DNA from: Anniella stebbinsi
Lineage: Eukaryota > Chordata > Lepidosauria > Squamata > Anniellidae
Direction of reading: 5' to 3'
DNA length: 64,000 nucleotides
Assembly (NCBI GenBank): GCA_029215795.1
Contig: JARDYH010000002.1
Coordinates: 47,600,001 to 47,664,000, forward strand
Below the pieces are notes generated by a model. The model did not search any database and was not told the DNA's origin. It saw only the letters and a list, made by a program, of their open reading frames with translations. The number at the start of each line of letters is the position of its first letter. Position 1 is the stretch's first letter. Shown one piece after another: positions 21,354 through 32,893 of the stretch. The translations under genes and the position numbers were made by a program.

Positions 21354-22537
21354 CATAGTATATTAATGGGCTAAGTTCAACACTGCATGAGTGGAAGTCT
21401 GCTCATGCAATGTGGGTTTCCCTTTCCCTTCTCCCCCACCCCACAACACCTGGTGCATGCCCCCAAATCTGCTTCAGTTGGTTCCCCATGTCACGTGTGC
21501 TATGTCAGGGGGCAGTACCCAAGCTCCCTGCTCAACTGAGGATGGGATTCAGGGAGGGGTGATTCTACTAGCATCAAGGGCAGACATGTGGATGAAATCT
21601 CCCTATGCCCACTACCTATCTCCCAGGATTTTTCTCTCCCCCTCATGGTTTTCTCTTTAGCTGAGCTCCAGTGCCAGAAGTGTGCTCATCTGGGACAAAA
21701 GTGCTTGGGAGATAGCAGCTATAGGGAGGTAAACAATAGGTGTGGGGAGGCACAGGCCTGCATTGCTATTAAAATTGCCCCACACCTTCCTTTCTTGTGT
21801 GACTTGGACCCTTCGGTGTGTTTACTCGCAGACAGCTGCAGCAATTACATTGAATCTGGTCACTCTGAGAGGCGATCAACGTACTGTCCTATTTGGTCTT
21901 GCTTTTTCTTTTTTTGTCTCTTTCCATCCCATCCCAAGAAATACAGCTGTGACATTTGAAGCATGGAAGGTGGATCAGGAGCAGCACGCATACATCTGCA
22001 CACATCTGGTGAACAGCTGTTTGACATTTGAATGCTTAGTGGCCATCACTTTTCTTATTTCTGAATGACCAATTCCTTGTCTTTCCAGGAGAAACATACT
22101 GGTTGAAGTGGCAGCTGTGACCAGGACTGGCGTGGGTACAACTGTGCAATGCACAGCAGCAACCACGTCATTTAACAAATAAACGGGGACTATGAAGGGA
22201 TCAAAATAGAGTATACCAACTCCAATAGGAAGGCAATGTCTCAGAAGAGGGTTGCATTGGCACTGTAGAGGCATAATGCTCGTCTTGCAGATAAATGTTT
22301 TGAATTAAGTCTTATATCCTCTTTTGAAATGTACTTTTACTGTGCGCCAGAAACATTTTGACACACTCCAACTTCTGCTTGCCTGTCCCTCCAAGTCCCG
22401 AGCATTTCCCTCCATAATCAGAAGTGTGCTGTTCCCTAAATGTGATAACTACAGCTCCATCTTAAACATTTTATTATGGAGTAAGCCCAGTGGAATATAG
22501 TGTAAGTCACACAACTCCTCTTTGGGGTTATTTTCAT
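21354..22537. other. No recognised feature
   Basis: Frames of up to 123 codons overlap on one strand without any domain I know. No repeat was recognised. Confidence 0.45.
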
Positions 22538-22724
22538 AGGGACATAGGAAGCTGACTTATACTGAGTCAAACTATTGGTCCATCTAGCACAGTATTGTCG
22601 ACACTGACTGGCAGCCGCTTTCCAGGGTTTCAGGCAGGATTTTTCCTAGCCTTATCTGCTGATGCCAGGATTAAAACTGGGACGTGTGTGCAAACCATGT
22701 GTTCTGTCACACTTAGCTATGCCT
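22538..22724 (-). mobile_element. SINE-2 (tRNA-derived), antisense
   Basis: Reads on the plus strand gggacataggaagctgac, tggtccatctagcacagt, tttcaggcagg, a B-box remnant (gattaaaactggga) and an A-box remnant (ttagctatgcc). This is the complement of the SINE at 33850. It is near full length but with a decayed promoter. Confidence 0.8.
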
Positions 22725-22737
22725 CTTCCCCTCAACC

Positions 22738-23031
22738 TGAGGTGTGTTCGTTGTTGTTTTTGGTCGTTTCCTGTGTGGGCAACTCCCTGTGTTTAATTCA
22801 TACAGCCAATAGATGGCGCTGTAATATTGTGTGACATTGTGCAATTCTGGAAATAACCACTTCTTTGATGGCAGTTTATATATATTACTGCATTTTCAAT
22901 AAGTTAAAAAACGGCAGAACAAAGCTTAAAAATGATGGGAGAAGCACCGGAGATTAACAATGTCATGAAAAGGACCTGCAAACTGCCGCGAGTGCACAAG
23001 TGCATGATAAAAGCCTCATGTAAAGGAACCA
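22738..23031 (+). mobile_element. TE-L-like copy 3, diverged
   Basis: Contains agatggcgctgtaatattgt and ends aaaaggacctgcaaactgcc, gagtgcacaa, aaagcctcatgtaaagg. These match the 3' half of TE-L and TE-K copies. The left edge is unclear. Confidence 0.5.
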
Positions 23032-23295
23032 ATATATAAGCATTCTTCTGAGTACCACATCACAGGCAGAGATTCCAGTTCCTGTGTCCAAGTAAATGAA
23101 CTGAGCAGATGAACTGAAAAGTGTAGTAACTATGCTAACATTTTCCTAGGTTTTATGGTGAATTAAGATGAGTCTCAGAATCGTAGTACAAAACAAGAGC
23201 ACGGCTCCTTCTAATACTAAACCTGGGTGGTACCATCCCTATCAATTTGGGAGTGAAACCATGGCCACCCAAAAATAAGCTAGCAGTAGGGCAGG

Positions 23296-23878
23296 GATGT
23301 AGAACTTCTTTCAGAACGAGGATTAAATTCTGAATGCTTCCATAGCAGCATTCCAGTGGTGGGCAGGGCCAAAGACAAAACAGGCAGTGCCAAAATGGCA
23401 GCATATTTTAGCTTAAGGGTTTTTCTACATGAGTGATTTATTGCACTCTCATGCTTGGTCACTCATGGTAGTTTACAGGACAGCATCAACCCTCTGGACA
23501 TCTCCTGCTCTCCCCCCCTTTTTTCTGCTTTCAAAAAGATCAGAGGAAATGTGGAAAGGGACATTATGCTGATCTGTTGTCTGTGTGAAATGCCGGTATA
23601 GCACTCTAATGATAGCACTATCTAGTGGCTGTAAATTGAAATATACAGAAGCATATAGAGCTTGCCAAGGAAGGACTTGCCCCAATTCATATCACATATC
23701 CACCATGTAAGGAGCCCACTGTAATCCTGCAAAGAAACTGAAAGCAGAAAGCCCCTCTAAGGATGCGGAGGTTTTGCGTAATGTAGAGAAGCTCTAAAAC
23801 TCTTCCTGCCAGTAACTAAACGTTAGGAGAGGCATCTCAATCTTTTAGAATGGGAAAAAACTGCAGTAAAGCACTCAG
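23296..23878 (+). mobile_element. TE-Z copy split by TE-L
   Basis: The left part (23296-23416) has agaacttctttcag, agcattccagtggtgggcag and catattttagcttaag. It resumes at about 23795 with cctgccagtaact and ggcatctcaatcttttagaa. The same order without interruption is found at 57474-57835. Confidence 0.7.
23417..23794 (+). mobile_element. TE-L-like copy 4, nested in TE-Z
   Basis: Begins GGGTTTTTCTACATGAG and ends ATGTAGAGAAGCTCT, an approximate inverted terminus. Inside are cactcatggtagtttacagg and agcactatctagtggctgt. Its edges coincide with the gap in TE-Z. Confidence 0.65.
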
Positions 23879-26331
23879 GTTTTGAACTGGTCTGGTTTCC
23901 TTTTCCTCCTCCTGAACCCCCCACCCCCACCCATAGACCCTAAACCAGAGCGGCAAAGAGTGATAATGGCATTTGCTGTCAATTTAATCTGTGATATCAA
24001 AATACACATAACCAAAAATACCATGAGTAGAAGTTCCTGAAGAGGAGCTATAGAAATATAATCAATGAATCCCACTGACATGATAGACTGGCAAAGTCAA
24101 ATCTCTTCAGAAGGGGGAAAATTAAGCATGATTACTTGATGCAAGATTTCACTCAAGCCAATCAAATTGTTATTTTGGGAAATCATAAATTTGTATTTAG
24201 TGTCAGTGTGTCACTCATTAAAACCTTATGAGAATGATTAGAAAATTATCCTAATGAGAAAAATGTTAGTCTTGGATTAAGCCTAAAATATGTGATTACA
24301 TCACTTGTTTGAGTCTCAGATGGCCAATGACCATTTGACTATTATATTGAGCACTTATAGTTTGAGTAGAACTCTTTCACTGTTTAAAGGCTTCATTCCC
24401 CAAAGTGCCAAGCACCAAAAATTAGCATCAAGAAAGGGTGGTGGTGGTGGTGGTGGTGATGGTGGCAATGATAATGACAGTGTAGAAAACATGATAGAGG
24501 TTTACAAAATTCAGTGACCAAAGGTATTTACATGATAGAATTTTACAATGCACAGAGGAGGAATGAAGTGCATCACTTGCTCATTTTCCAAACACCATTA
24601 CCTGGTTCATGAAATGAAATCGATTGGCAATAGGCAAAGGACAAAACACATACACACATACAGAGAGAGAGAAGCAAGTGTTTTTGTCACACAAAACAAA
24701 CAAAACTGACTACTTGTTGTGATGGCCGCAACCACATATGGCTTGTTATAATAATTTTAAAAAATGGAATATATCTCTTACCAGTGGCAGATATAATACC
24801 TAGCGAAGGGAAGCTCTATGTCCAAAAGCAGTATATCTCTGATTGGCAGATAATGGAACAGACATGAGGGAATATTTATTGCTATTTCCAGTGACACCTG
24901 ACTAGCCGTTGTTGAATATTGGAACAATATCCATGTGCCTTGCATCTGATCCCTATGTTAAATTTGCTGATCAATCAAATGCCCCTTCATAAACTCCTTC
25001 ACTCAGGGTGCTAAGCAGGGCCAGCCCTATCATTAGGCAGAGTGGGATGGCAAATGCTAGGGCTGGCAGCTGGTGACTCCAGCCTTTTCTCTGGATCCAG
25101 CTCACCCACCAGCTGTTCTGCCTGAACCTCCCTCTCTCAGCTGTTCACATTCTCCAGAGCCAGGAGCAATTATATTCTACACCACTTAAGCTAGCCTGCA
25201 GCTCTCGGGTAAAATATAGGATACTGTTCTATTGCCACTGTTGAAGTAAGATGCAACTATCAATCCACTCAGCTTCTGTACATTGAAAAAGGCTTCTGAG
25301 CCTTCACCTCAGACAGCAAAATGTCTTAGGTCAGTGCTTGTGGCATCATTTTTACCTATGCATACTCATGAGCAAGACACAAATATGCCAAGAATCCCAG
25401 TTTTGGTATCCGACTCATGATTCCACATGGGTGATAGCAGTCCTTCTGCCGCTCTAGTCTACATGGCAGGGATAACTTGAAGCCCGACTCTCATGAACAG
25501 AAACAGTAATATCAGAAGCAGCCCTTGAATCAGAGAGATGTTCCTTAAGCCTTGATCTCTAAACCTAGATCTTCAGAGTCTTGCAGAAGACATAAATGTG
25601 ACACAGGGTGAAAACTGAAGATTTAGCATGAAAACCGGAGAGACCGATGTAGGATAGCAGGAGATGAGTGGCAAAGGAAGGCATTTCAGAACAAAGCATA
25701 TTTTCAAAGGTGTAAGCATCCTCCTGACCCAAGGGGTTAATATTGCACAGTTTCATTGTATGTGTAAAGTGTTGAAATTGTATTAATTCACAAGCTATAG
25801 CCCTTAAGTGCAAACCGTATTTTTCCTTATATGGTCCTTCAGAGGGCCAAAACTCTACTGAATTCAACATTCCTGTACAGTCGTATAACTGTAGGATGCT
25901 CAAGGGATTACAGTGTCTTGCAGGTTAAGTGCAGCTTTATTTCAGTTATTGAGGCTTTGCTAGGTGAAAGAACATGGATCTCTGTATTAAGCAGGACTTT
26001 CTGATTGGGTTTCACTTCACCCCTCCTTCCTTATTCAGTCCTGTTTCTTTCTCTCATGTTGAGAATAACATGAACACTAGTAGGATACCCATTCAGAAAG
26101 TGGGAATGTGTTCCGGAAATGGTGAGGACTCACAGAGCAACCCTACCAGGCCTGAGGAGGGAGAAGCCATGGCAAATCCAAAGCCCTGCTGGGCCTGTGA
26201 GAATAAGGCAGAAGGTGGCTGCATTTTACGTCTTTCAGGGCTTTTTAAAAAACTCTTCCACCTGACACTAGATCCAGAGCTGGTGTAGTTTCCCCTGTTC
26301 TGAGGGGCTGTTATGAAATGCAATTGATAGC
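23879..26331. other. Largely unique DNA
   Basis: No gene or named transposon. The section at 24100-24300 is AT-rich with several ATTA/TAAT words and could be conserved non-coding sequence. A gggccagccct segment near 25018 recalls those near 976 and 48060. Confidence 0.4.
24437..24464 (+). repeat. (GGT)n microsatellite
   Basis: About eight GGT units, followed by imperfect units. Confidence 0.95.
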
Positions 26332-26884
26332 TGTGTAGCTTGAAAGAAAGAATACTTAAACTTTGAAAGAAACAACACCTTTAATTCAGGCAAAAGAAAA
26401 CTGTTCAATTCAGGAAGCACTGTAAAGTAAGCAATGTAAACGAAACGTTGAAAGTAACAATAACTAACGAACTCCGTCTCTAAGGTCGGCTTGCTCCTTT
26501 CTTTGTAAACGCTCTGACCGGCGTGGTCTCACTCTCGTCTCTGTTCTCCTCAGACGTCTGCGTTCCTTGGCATCTTTTAAAGGAGTTTCTCCCTCTTCCT
26601 CAGAGGATACGGGCGTGGTTCCACCTGTTGGATCGTCATTGAGATCAGCACTCATTTCCGAGCGCTGATTCACATCAGCTGACAGAGAGGGGCTGCTAAG
26701 CGCCTCCTCCTCCGTACCAGGATCTGGATCAAACTCACGATCCCTGTCTGCTCGTGCCACGCCATCTGACAGCTGCTTCTCCTGCTCAGAAACACGAGGG
26801 GTAAACACAACAGGGGCATGTCAGGGGATTAGGAAGGCTTTGGATCCTGCAGGTCCAGAACCTCCCCTGCTCTGCCCTGACACA
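26332..26884 (-). mobile_element. Possible solo LTR
   Basis: 553 bp that start TGTGT and end ACACA on the plus strand, the short inverted termini typical of LTRs. Read on the minus strand, an AATTAAA polyadenylation-like signal lies about 60 bp before the end. The composition is unlike the flanks (CpG-containing, with an acidic-to-basic frame). No 4-6-bp target duplication is visible, so the edges could be wrong. It may instead be the 3' end of an LTR element that includes coding sequence. Confidence 0.4.
26464..26808 (-). CDS. 115-codon frame inside the LTR-like segment, function unknown
   Basis: An open frame of 114 residues. The first ~80 are acidic (many Asp, Glu, Ser, Thr). Residues ~80-108 are strongly basic, with RRRLRRTETRVRPRRSERLQ. 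I recognise no domain. An acidic stretch followed by an Arg-rich C-terminus occurs at the ends of some retroelement polyproteins, which would fit its place in a possible LTR element. It may equally be chance. No promoter or splice signal supports a host gene. Confidence 0.25.
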   Translation of the reverse strand: MFTPRVSEQEKQLSDGVARADRDREFDPDPGTEEEALSSPSLSADVNQRSEMSADLNDDPTGGTTPVSSEEEGETPLKDAKERRRLRRTETRVRPRRSERLQRKEQADLRDGVR

Positions 26885-27059
26885 TCCCCAGAATGCTCCC
26901 CATTTTGCCCTCTCCACTGTTGGAGCATTCATTTATTTACAATATTTATGTACCGTTTCCCATTCAAGAATTTTGGAGCAGTGGACAATACAAACAGAAT
27001 AAAAACATATTAAAATACATTTTTAAATAAGCAAAGTGCAAATAAACCTCAGCTACTCA

Positions 27060-28076
27060 TTAAAGGAAGGTTCCCTGGAACAACAATGTTTTCAAGAGGT
27101 GCCTGAAGGAATACAAAGTTGGTGCCTGCCTGACCTCTGGAGGCAGGGAATTCCATAGGAGAGGGGCTACCACACTGAAGGCTCTTTCCCTGGTAAACTC
27201 CAATAGGACGATAGGTCTATGTGGAACCACCAGGAGCACACGCTTGGATGTCCTCAATGACCGGGCAGGTTGATAGGGGAGAAGGCACTCTCTCGGGTAT
27301 CCTGGTCCCAAGTTGTTTAGGGCTTTGTACCCCAGTACAAGAACCTGGCCCAGTAGCGAATAAGCAGCCAGTGCAATTCTCTCAGCAAAGGAGTTGTATG
27401 CTGGAAAGGGGCCTCTCCCGACAACAGCCAAGCTGCTACATTGTGCACTAGCTCCACCTTCCAGAGCAGCTTTAAGGGCAGCCCCACATAGAGCACATTG
27501 CAGTAATCTAACCTTGAGGTTACTAATGCCTGTAACACCGTGACCAAGGCTCCCTCTACAAGGATTCGCTTTTGCGCCCGGTTCGGCGATTATGCGCATT
27601 ATCGCAGACGCGCATTGACTCCTAATCCCTCTGCACGGGAGGCGGCGAGAGGTGGCGAAGCGCATTAATAGATGTCCAAAAAGTGCTTTACAAGAAGTTA
27701 ATGCGCATAATCGCTTGTTCACACGGGGAAAATGCGCTTTAATGGCCGGAGCAAAATAAAACTCGCGATTTAACGCGCATTCGAAAATGCGCATTATCGG
27801 GGAGATAACGCGCCTCTACGCCCGATTTGCGCTCCGTTCTTGTAGAGGTAAAATTTTTAATGAACCTTCAAAGCGCATTAAACCTCTCTTGTAGAGGCAC
27901 CCCAAGCTATCCCTCACCAGGAGAGGCCATAGCTGAAGAACCAGGCGAAGATGGCAAAAGGCACTCTGAGCCACCATGGCCACTTGAGCCTCCAGCAACA
28001 GAGATGGATCTAAGAGTACCCCCAAACTATGAACTTCATCTTTGAGACAGAGTGCAATTCCATCTAGAACAGTCAA
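27060..28076 (-). pseudogene. LINE reverse-transcriptase C-terminal region, frameshifted
   Basis: The frame reads in three pieces. The piece upstream of the insertion (about 28076-27901) has SLGVLLDPSLLLEAQV. After TE-B, one frame (27547-27317) has VTSRLDYCNVLYVGLPLK and HWLL. A second frame (ending at 27060) carries KALNNLGPGY, then RERAFSVVAPLLWNSLPPEV and the stop. These pieces line up with residues ~83 to 284 of the intact frame at 42411-43277. The catalytic YADD box is not present. A frameshift near 27340 and the TE-B insertion show that it is dead. Confidence 0.85.
27552..27900 (+). mobile_element. TE-B copy 2, nested in LINE
   Basis: 349 bp starting CCCTCTACAAGGATTCGC and ending CTCTTGTAGAGGCAC. 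The flanks are CCAAGGCT (27544) and CCCAAGCT (27901), an approximate 8-bp duplication. It has the richest set of TGCGCAT-type words of the four copies and a high CpG content. The LINE frame resumes on the far side, which fixes both edges. Confidence 0.88.
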
Positions 28077-28085
28077 TTGAGAGTG

Positions 28086-28742
28086 GAGGAGCAGCTAGGA
28101 AGAGGCTTCCAAGGGTGAATCTCCCTCTCCACCTGTGGAGAGGAAGAGCTGCAAAATTCTATGACCTTTTGAGTGGCCTCCTAGAAACCATAGTCTGGTA
28201 CCCAAAATGAAGCATAATCCATTTTATTATCAGGATTATTTGACATACACAGTCCTTTACCTTTTTCTAATCTGATCAGCAAAATGCTTAGAGCATAGAT
28301 CATTTTAGCCATTCCTCTTTCTCTAGCCTTTCCCTTGGGGGGATTCTTTTTCATCCCCCACTATTAAGTATTATTCAACAGCAGTTGTCTTCAGTCATCT
28401 AAATCATAGAAGAATCTTCTTCCTGTACGCTGAGCTTTATGAAACTGATGCAATGTCTGAGCAGTACAAAGAAAGACCTGGGCAGTCTTATAACCAAAAT
28501 ATGGGCTATATTATTTCATACCAGTTTGAGTTCAGCTGAAAAATCTCAGCTTTCATTAAAAAAAAAAAAAAGTGTGTCCCTAAAACAAGGGGTCAGAGGC
28601 ACTGACTCGGGGTCCAAACCTGGCCTGCTTAAGAACCTCAAATGGCCACACCTCCTTCCCTTGGCCTCATCCCCTTTCTTTCAACTTTACTCACTTTCTG
28701 GCTTTTTTTGCAGTTTTTCCCCATTCTAAAGGCAGAAAGCCT
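28086..28742. other. No recognised feature
   Basis: Contains a poly-A run near 28559. No gene or named repeat. Confidence 0.4.
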
Positions 28743-28753
28743 CTAAGGCTTAG

Positions 28754-29072
28754 AGCTCCATCAGATGAACGTTTTATTGCATGTTTGTTACTGGGCACTC
28801 ATGGGTTTTTGCGGGTCCCTCTCAGGACGTTGTCTGCCTCCCGCACGCCTCCTAGCCTTCTTCGCACCACAAAAAACCACCCCAGTAAGTCTGACTTATT
28901 TTTAAAGGTGGGAGTAGTTGCCACTATCTCCTGCTGTGTTCAGGAGAAGCAACAGGATCAAAACGGCCCACTGAATGGGCCATGTGCAAGTTGTTTACTT
29001 CCTCTTTCGAAAGAGGAAATAATGAGGGAAAAATGACGGTAAGCAAACACGATTTCCCCGTGTGATGACGCT
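28754..29072 (+). mobile_element. TE-K copy 2
   Basis: 319 bp from AGCTCCATCAGATG to TGATGACGCT. It is flanked by an 11-bp direct repeat, CTAAGGCTTAG (28743-28753 and 29073-29083), longer than the 5-bp flank of copy 1. The body matches copies 1 and 3: gcactcatgggtttttgcgg, ccagtaagtctgacttattt, ggcccactgaatgggcc. Confidence 0.88.
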
Positions 29073-30105
29073 CTAAGGCTTAGTAACTGGAGATAGGGCT
29101 CCAAGCATTTGGCCCCACACACCACTGGACTGTGGCCCCTTAGAGCATTAATAACATGGAATTTGGCTGTCTGGCAGAAATAGGCTCAACCCCCTTCCCT
29201 AGAAGCTTAGAAAAGTGTAGACAGTGGCTAATGAAGGCTCCCAAATCATATAGAGACTGAAGAAGAGTTTAAAAGTGTTGGTGTATCGTAGTCTGCTGCA
29301 CAGCTCCTGCCCTTGTCTCAATTCCACTTTTCTCTTGTATCATCTAGCCCCTATTTCATTGGTCCGGGATTTAGAATATTTGAAAGGAAAGCGTAGAAAA
29401 CTGGCATTCAAGTCTTACCTCTCGTCCAGCTAACCAGCGTAACAGAAAGTTTGGTGTGTTACAGCAAATGGGTGCTCAAGCCAAGGGAAAGACAATTCTT
29501 TTTGAACTATCTGGAACGGATTCTTAAGACTATTTACAGGATTCTGAACTCTTGGTCAGACCATACGGAGCTAACTCTCGGATGACTGTTGCAACTTTTT
29601 TCACCAACAAGTAAAGCTTTAGGTTGATTTAAAACACCTTTTTCTTTGTATCAATTTTGCACTATAGTATCTCTCACCACATTACTATTGCCCTAAAAAT
29701 GGCAAGCTTTTGCATGGAAAAGGGTCCAATTTCATGGCCTCCTCCCATCCACATCCACTAGTAGCACATTAATACTGCTTAATCCCTTTCCGTGGATGGT
29801 GTTCACTGTCACCTCCAAGCCACAAGCGGCCACAGCAGAAATAGGGTTTGATTTATGCCAGAATCCTTTTCAATACCGAGTCCTGTAATACTTGAAAAAA
29901 ATAAACAAGTGACTCTGAGCATGTGGAGAGAACCCCACATTCTCCCCCAAGCAAATGCCATGGCTTTCAAGCCTTCAAGCTCTTTAGAAATTGAGCAATG
30001 AAAAAATGGTGATGCATCCATATGAAGTTATGTGATTTATGCTACTGAAAGCAAAATACCTTCATGCTAATTCTAATTTTCATCTCCCTCCTCGCCCCAC
30101 CCCCA

Positions 30106-30133
30106 ACACACACGCACACACACACACACACAA
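30106..30133 (+). repeat. (CA)n microsatellite
   Basis: About 14 CA units with one interruption. Confidence 0.95.
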
Positions 30134-30838
30134 AACCTTTAGGCAATTTGCAAAGTAACACAGAATCTAAGGAGTGCATCTTTAGCATAGAACACAGCTG
30201 CTCAAATACTGATCAAACGGAGTCGGCATTGCCTGATTAGCGCCACAGTTTGCTGCTAGACTCAAAAATAATAAAAGGAGCAGATGCTTTGGTTGCTTAG
30301 TGCCTTTATTTTCCATGAGAAAATGTGAAGTTTTAAATTGGAATAGTACTATTAGCTTATTATTCCAGTATGGATATTTTAACCCAAACCAGAAATACGT
30401 GCTTATTCAAACAAATGTTGAACTTATAAAGACACAAAAGGAGACTTAAGGCTTAGTTTAATGCTCTAATTCAACTACGTGGTTCTGCTTACTTTACGGT
30501 TTGTCATATGCTATGACAGGGGCCAGCTGTGCCACTCTCTGACTGAGACCCATAGAGTGGAAGACTCTATGCAAGCAGGAGAGTCTCCAATTTCTCTCAA
30601 TTCTTCCCAAAGTGCAGCTCCTCAGGCAGCATCACAAGCCATTCTGTAGGCTTCCCCACCTATTAGCAATGGTTCTTGAGAAGGCACCATGGGAAGGGCG
30701 GGGGCAGGAAGACCCTGTTTTGCCAACTGAGTTCCTTTCACGGTTCCCAGCCCATGTTTCTAATGTGAAAACCATAGAGCAGGTGTGTTGAACCTAGGGT
30801 TGCTGCGAGCATCTGACTGGTTCCGTGAGGGCAGTGGA

Positions 30839-30870
30839 CCCCCCCCCCCACACACACACACACGCACACA
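30839..30870 (+). repeat. Poly-C/(CA)n tract
   Basis: A C run followed by about ten CA units. Confidence 0.95.
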
Positions 30871-31279
30871 TCTGGCCCTCAGAGACCCAGTCAGATGCCC
30901 CAGCAGTGAACACAGGCCACTGCTGAGTGCTTGCGAGGCCTCGGCAAGTGCTCGGCAGCCACCTGCAGCCGCTGCCGCAATTATGCATTTCCCCCCTTTC
31001 CATGCTAACACAAAAAGAGGAAATGTGCAATTTCTGTAGTCTCTGGAAATCACACATTGTCGTCCTCCATGCCAATGGGGGCCTTAAAGGCACAACTGAC
31101 ATAAGGTTAAACCTTTACTATTACACAGCATGTGATCACTTTGAGATGATCCTCATCATCTATTTTCCCACCACAAAGTGGCTCTTAGGCATCCACCTAT
31201 AAAGAGAGAATGCCAACAATATGGGAAAGACCCATGTAAGTGGCCCTATCCAATATTCACACACATTTCACAGTGATCC

Positions 31280-32010
31280 GGGCAGGATCTACACGTCGTT
31301 GTGATATCGCCTCATTTCGCTGGATGTGCGTTCCGAACCCTGTCGATTCACATGACGTTTGTGTTAAAGCGTTATGTTGTGCATTTTATTGGCTCCTTTT
31401 TTTTCTCCCAAAAGAATCCTTTAATCCATTTTAAATCGCTCTGAATGTCTTAGTGTGCCTCGTTCTAGCGTTATTTCCTGCTACTCCTTCTTCCCTTCTT
31501 TGTGATAACTTCCGTTTCTGGTCTCCCTTCTTTTCCCTCTTAGCCAATCATTTTGAAAGTTCATTTTAGGCGCGCAGAGCAACCCTCTCCATGCTTCCTG
31601 AGCCTCCCTGCAAGCGCTGCTCCCTGCTCAGTGTGGACAACGCTCTGCTTGCACCCTCGCTTCAGCCGCAGCCCTTTAATCCTGGCCGTCCTGGGGAGGG
31701 AGGAGGGAGGGGTATAAACAAAAGCCAGCAATTTGGAGAGGGATTTCCCAATCGCTGGGTTTTGTTTACAGCTCTCCCCCCTCCCCCTCCCCCTGGGACC
31801 AGCCAGGATTAAAGGGTAGCGGCGAGGGCGAGGGCGCGAGCAGAGCCTCCGAGGTTTGGTATGCATCACGTATGCATCACTGATACGCAAAGTACCGCAC
31901 AAAACACTTAGAAGAAACGGACGGGAAACAACAGTGTGGCGCGTGACGTAATACTGCGGGGGGAAAAAATTCGAGAGAACACGCATCCACAACGACGTGT
32001 AGTTAGGCCC
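31280..32010. mobile_element. TE-P1: CpG-rich element with CTACACGTCG ends
   Basis: Perfect 15-bp inverted termini, CTACACGTCGTTGTG (31289-31303) and its complement (31988-32002). The core (about 31605-31860) is itself an inverted repeat with arms carrying ccctttaatcctggc and a central ttgtttaca segment. It is homologous to the foldback at 40081. The frames in it on both strands are by-products of the CpG-rich arms. No target duplication is clear. Confidence 0.75.
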
Positions 32011-32052
32011 CCAGTTAGATGGAAAAACTGATGAGATTATTTAGTAATAATA

Positions 32053-32236
32053 GGCCTGTTCAGACAACACACTAAGCCATGGTTAGGTTGCTAACCTTTT
32101 TGCAGCAAATAGTGAGTGTGTTTAGAATGTGGTTATGTAGCCACCATGATTAAGAGTGGTTGAGACGACACACTAAGCCATAATGTTTAGCTCAAAATGT
32201 TTAATTACTAGCTTAGTATGTTGTCTGAACAGGGTC
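32053..32236 (+). mobile_element. TE-A copy 3
   Basis: Begins GGCCTGTTCAGACAACACAC and ends gtatgttgtctgaacagggt. The body matches the other TE-A copies. No target duplication is visible. Confidence 0.85.
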
Positions 32237-32416
32237 ATTCTGTTAGAAAGGCAATTAGCAGAAGTAAAAACAAAAGGCAAAGCAGAATGAGCATTTACCA
32301 GTCCCACAAGCACACAGGGTACCTTAGCACAATAAAAAGAGAATACACCCTTCTTCAATGAAGGAAAGAAGACAGCTTTCCACAAGTATTCTTGCATATA
32401 CCATGCAAGTAGAGCA

Positions 32417-32893
32417 TAGATGTGTGCAGCTAATTTCATTAGGTGTGCACCAGGGATATTTTTTTAAGGTGAACATCTATTGAATATTCAATCATAAAGT
32501 ACATTATTTTTATTCATTTATTTGTTAAACGCTGTAGACACTGATGCCCTACTCCTGACTTGCCTGACTGCGGGAGGGCCATTGCAGGTGAGGGGGTGGG
32601 GAATGAGGAGATGCTCCTCACACCCTAGTATTTTGGGGGCTGACAAGGTGATATTAGCCTTCAGGGATCCTCCTTTAGGCCTCTCTGAAGCACTGCTCCC
32701 AGCAGAGAGGTTCCCACTTCCCAGCAAAATAATTCCTTTTTATTCCTGCTGCTGGGGAGCTGAAGGACCATCCCCATTGCTTCTGGATCCCCTCTGGATC
32801 CCTACTCAATGCCCCCCTCAATTTGGTGCATATTGCTTGAGATATTAGGGTGTGCCTGGGCACACCCAGCACACCCCTTGCACACACCTATGA
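32417..32893 (+). mobile_element. TE-N copy 1
   Basis: A 477-bp element flanked by a perfect 9-bp repeat, AGTAGAGCA (32408-32416 and 32894-32902), best read as a hAT-type 8-bp duplication plus one base. The ends are inverted: tagatgtgtgcag and tgcacacacctat. The body shares gaggagatgctcctc, gatattagcctt and tggatccctactcaatgccc with the copy at 35645. It is non-coding. Confidence 0.88.

Larger units (their letters stand above)
26930..28085 (-). mobile_element. CR1/L2-type LINE, decayed, split by TE-B
   Basis: The 3' tail (catttatttacaatatttat) is at the left edge and the reverse-transcriptase region lies to the right. It is homologous to the LINE at 42201, with agtgcattgcagtaatct-like and agggctttgtacccc-like words. 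TE-B copy 2 interrupts it at 27552-27900. It is 5'-truncated near 28085. Confidence 0.88.
29084..31279. other. Largely unique DNA
   Basis: No gene recognised. The part at 30270-30480 is AT-rich with ATTA-type words and looks unlike repeat DNA. GC-rich, CA-containing DNA lies at 30800-31100. Confidence 0.4.

Noticed and set aside
27060..27794. 244-codon minus-strand frame read as one protein
   Set aside because: It is a chance fusion. The first part is TE-B sequence, and only the last ~85 residues are LINE protein.
31561..31992. 143-codon minus-strand frame
   Set aside because: It lies within TE-P1 and reads through its inverted core. No protein family signature.
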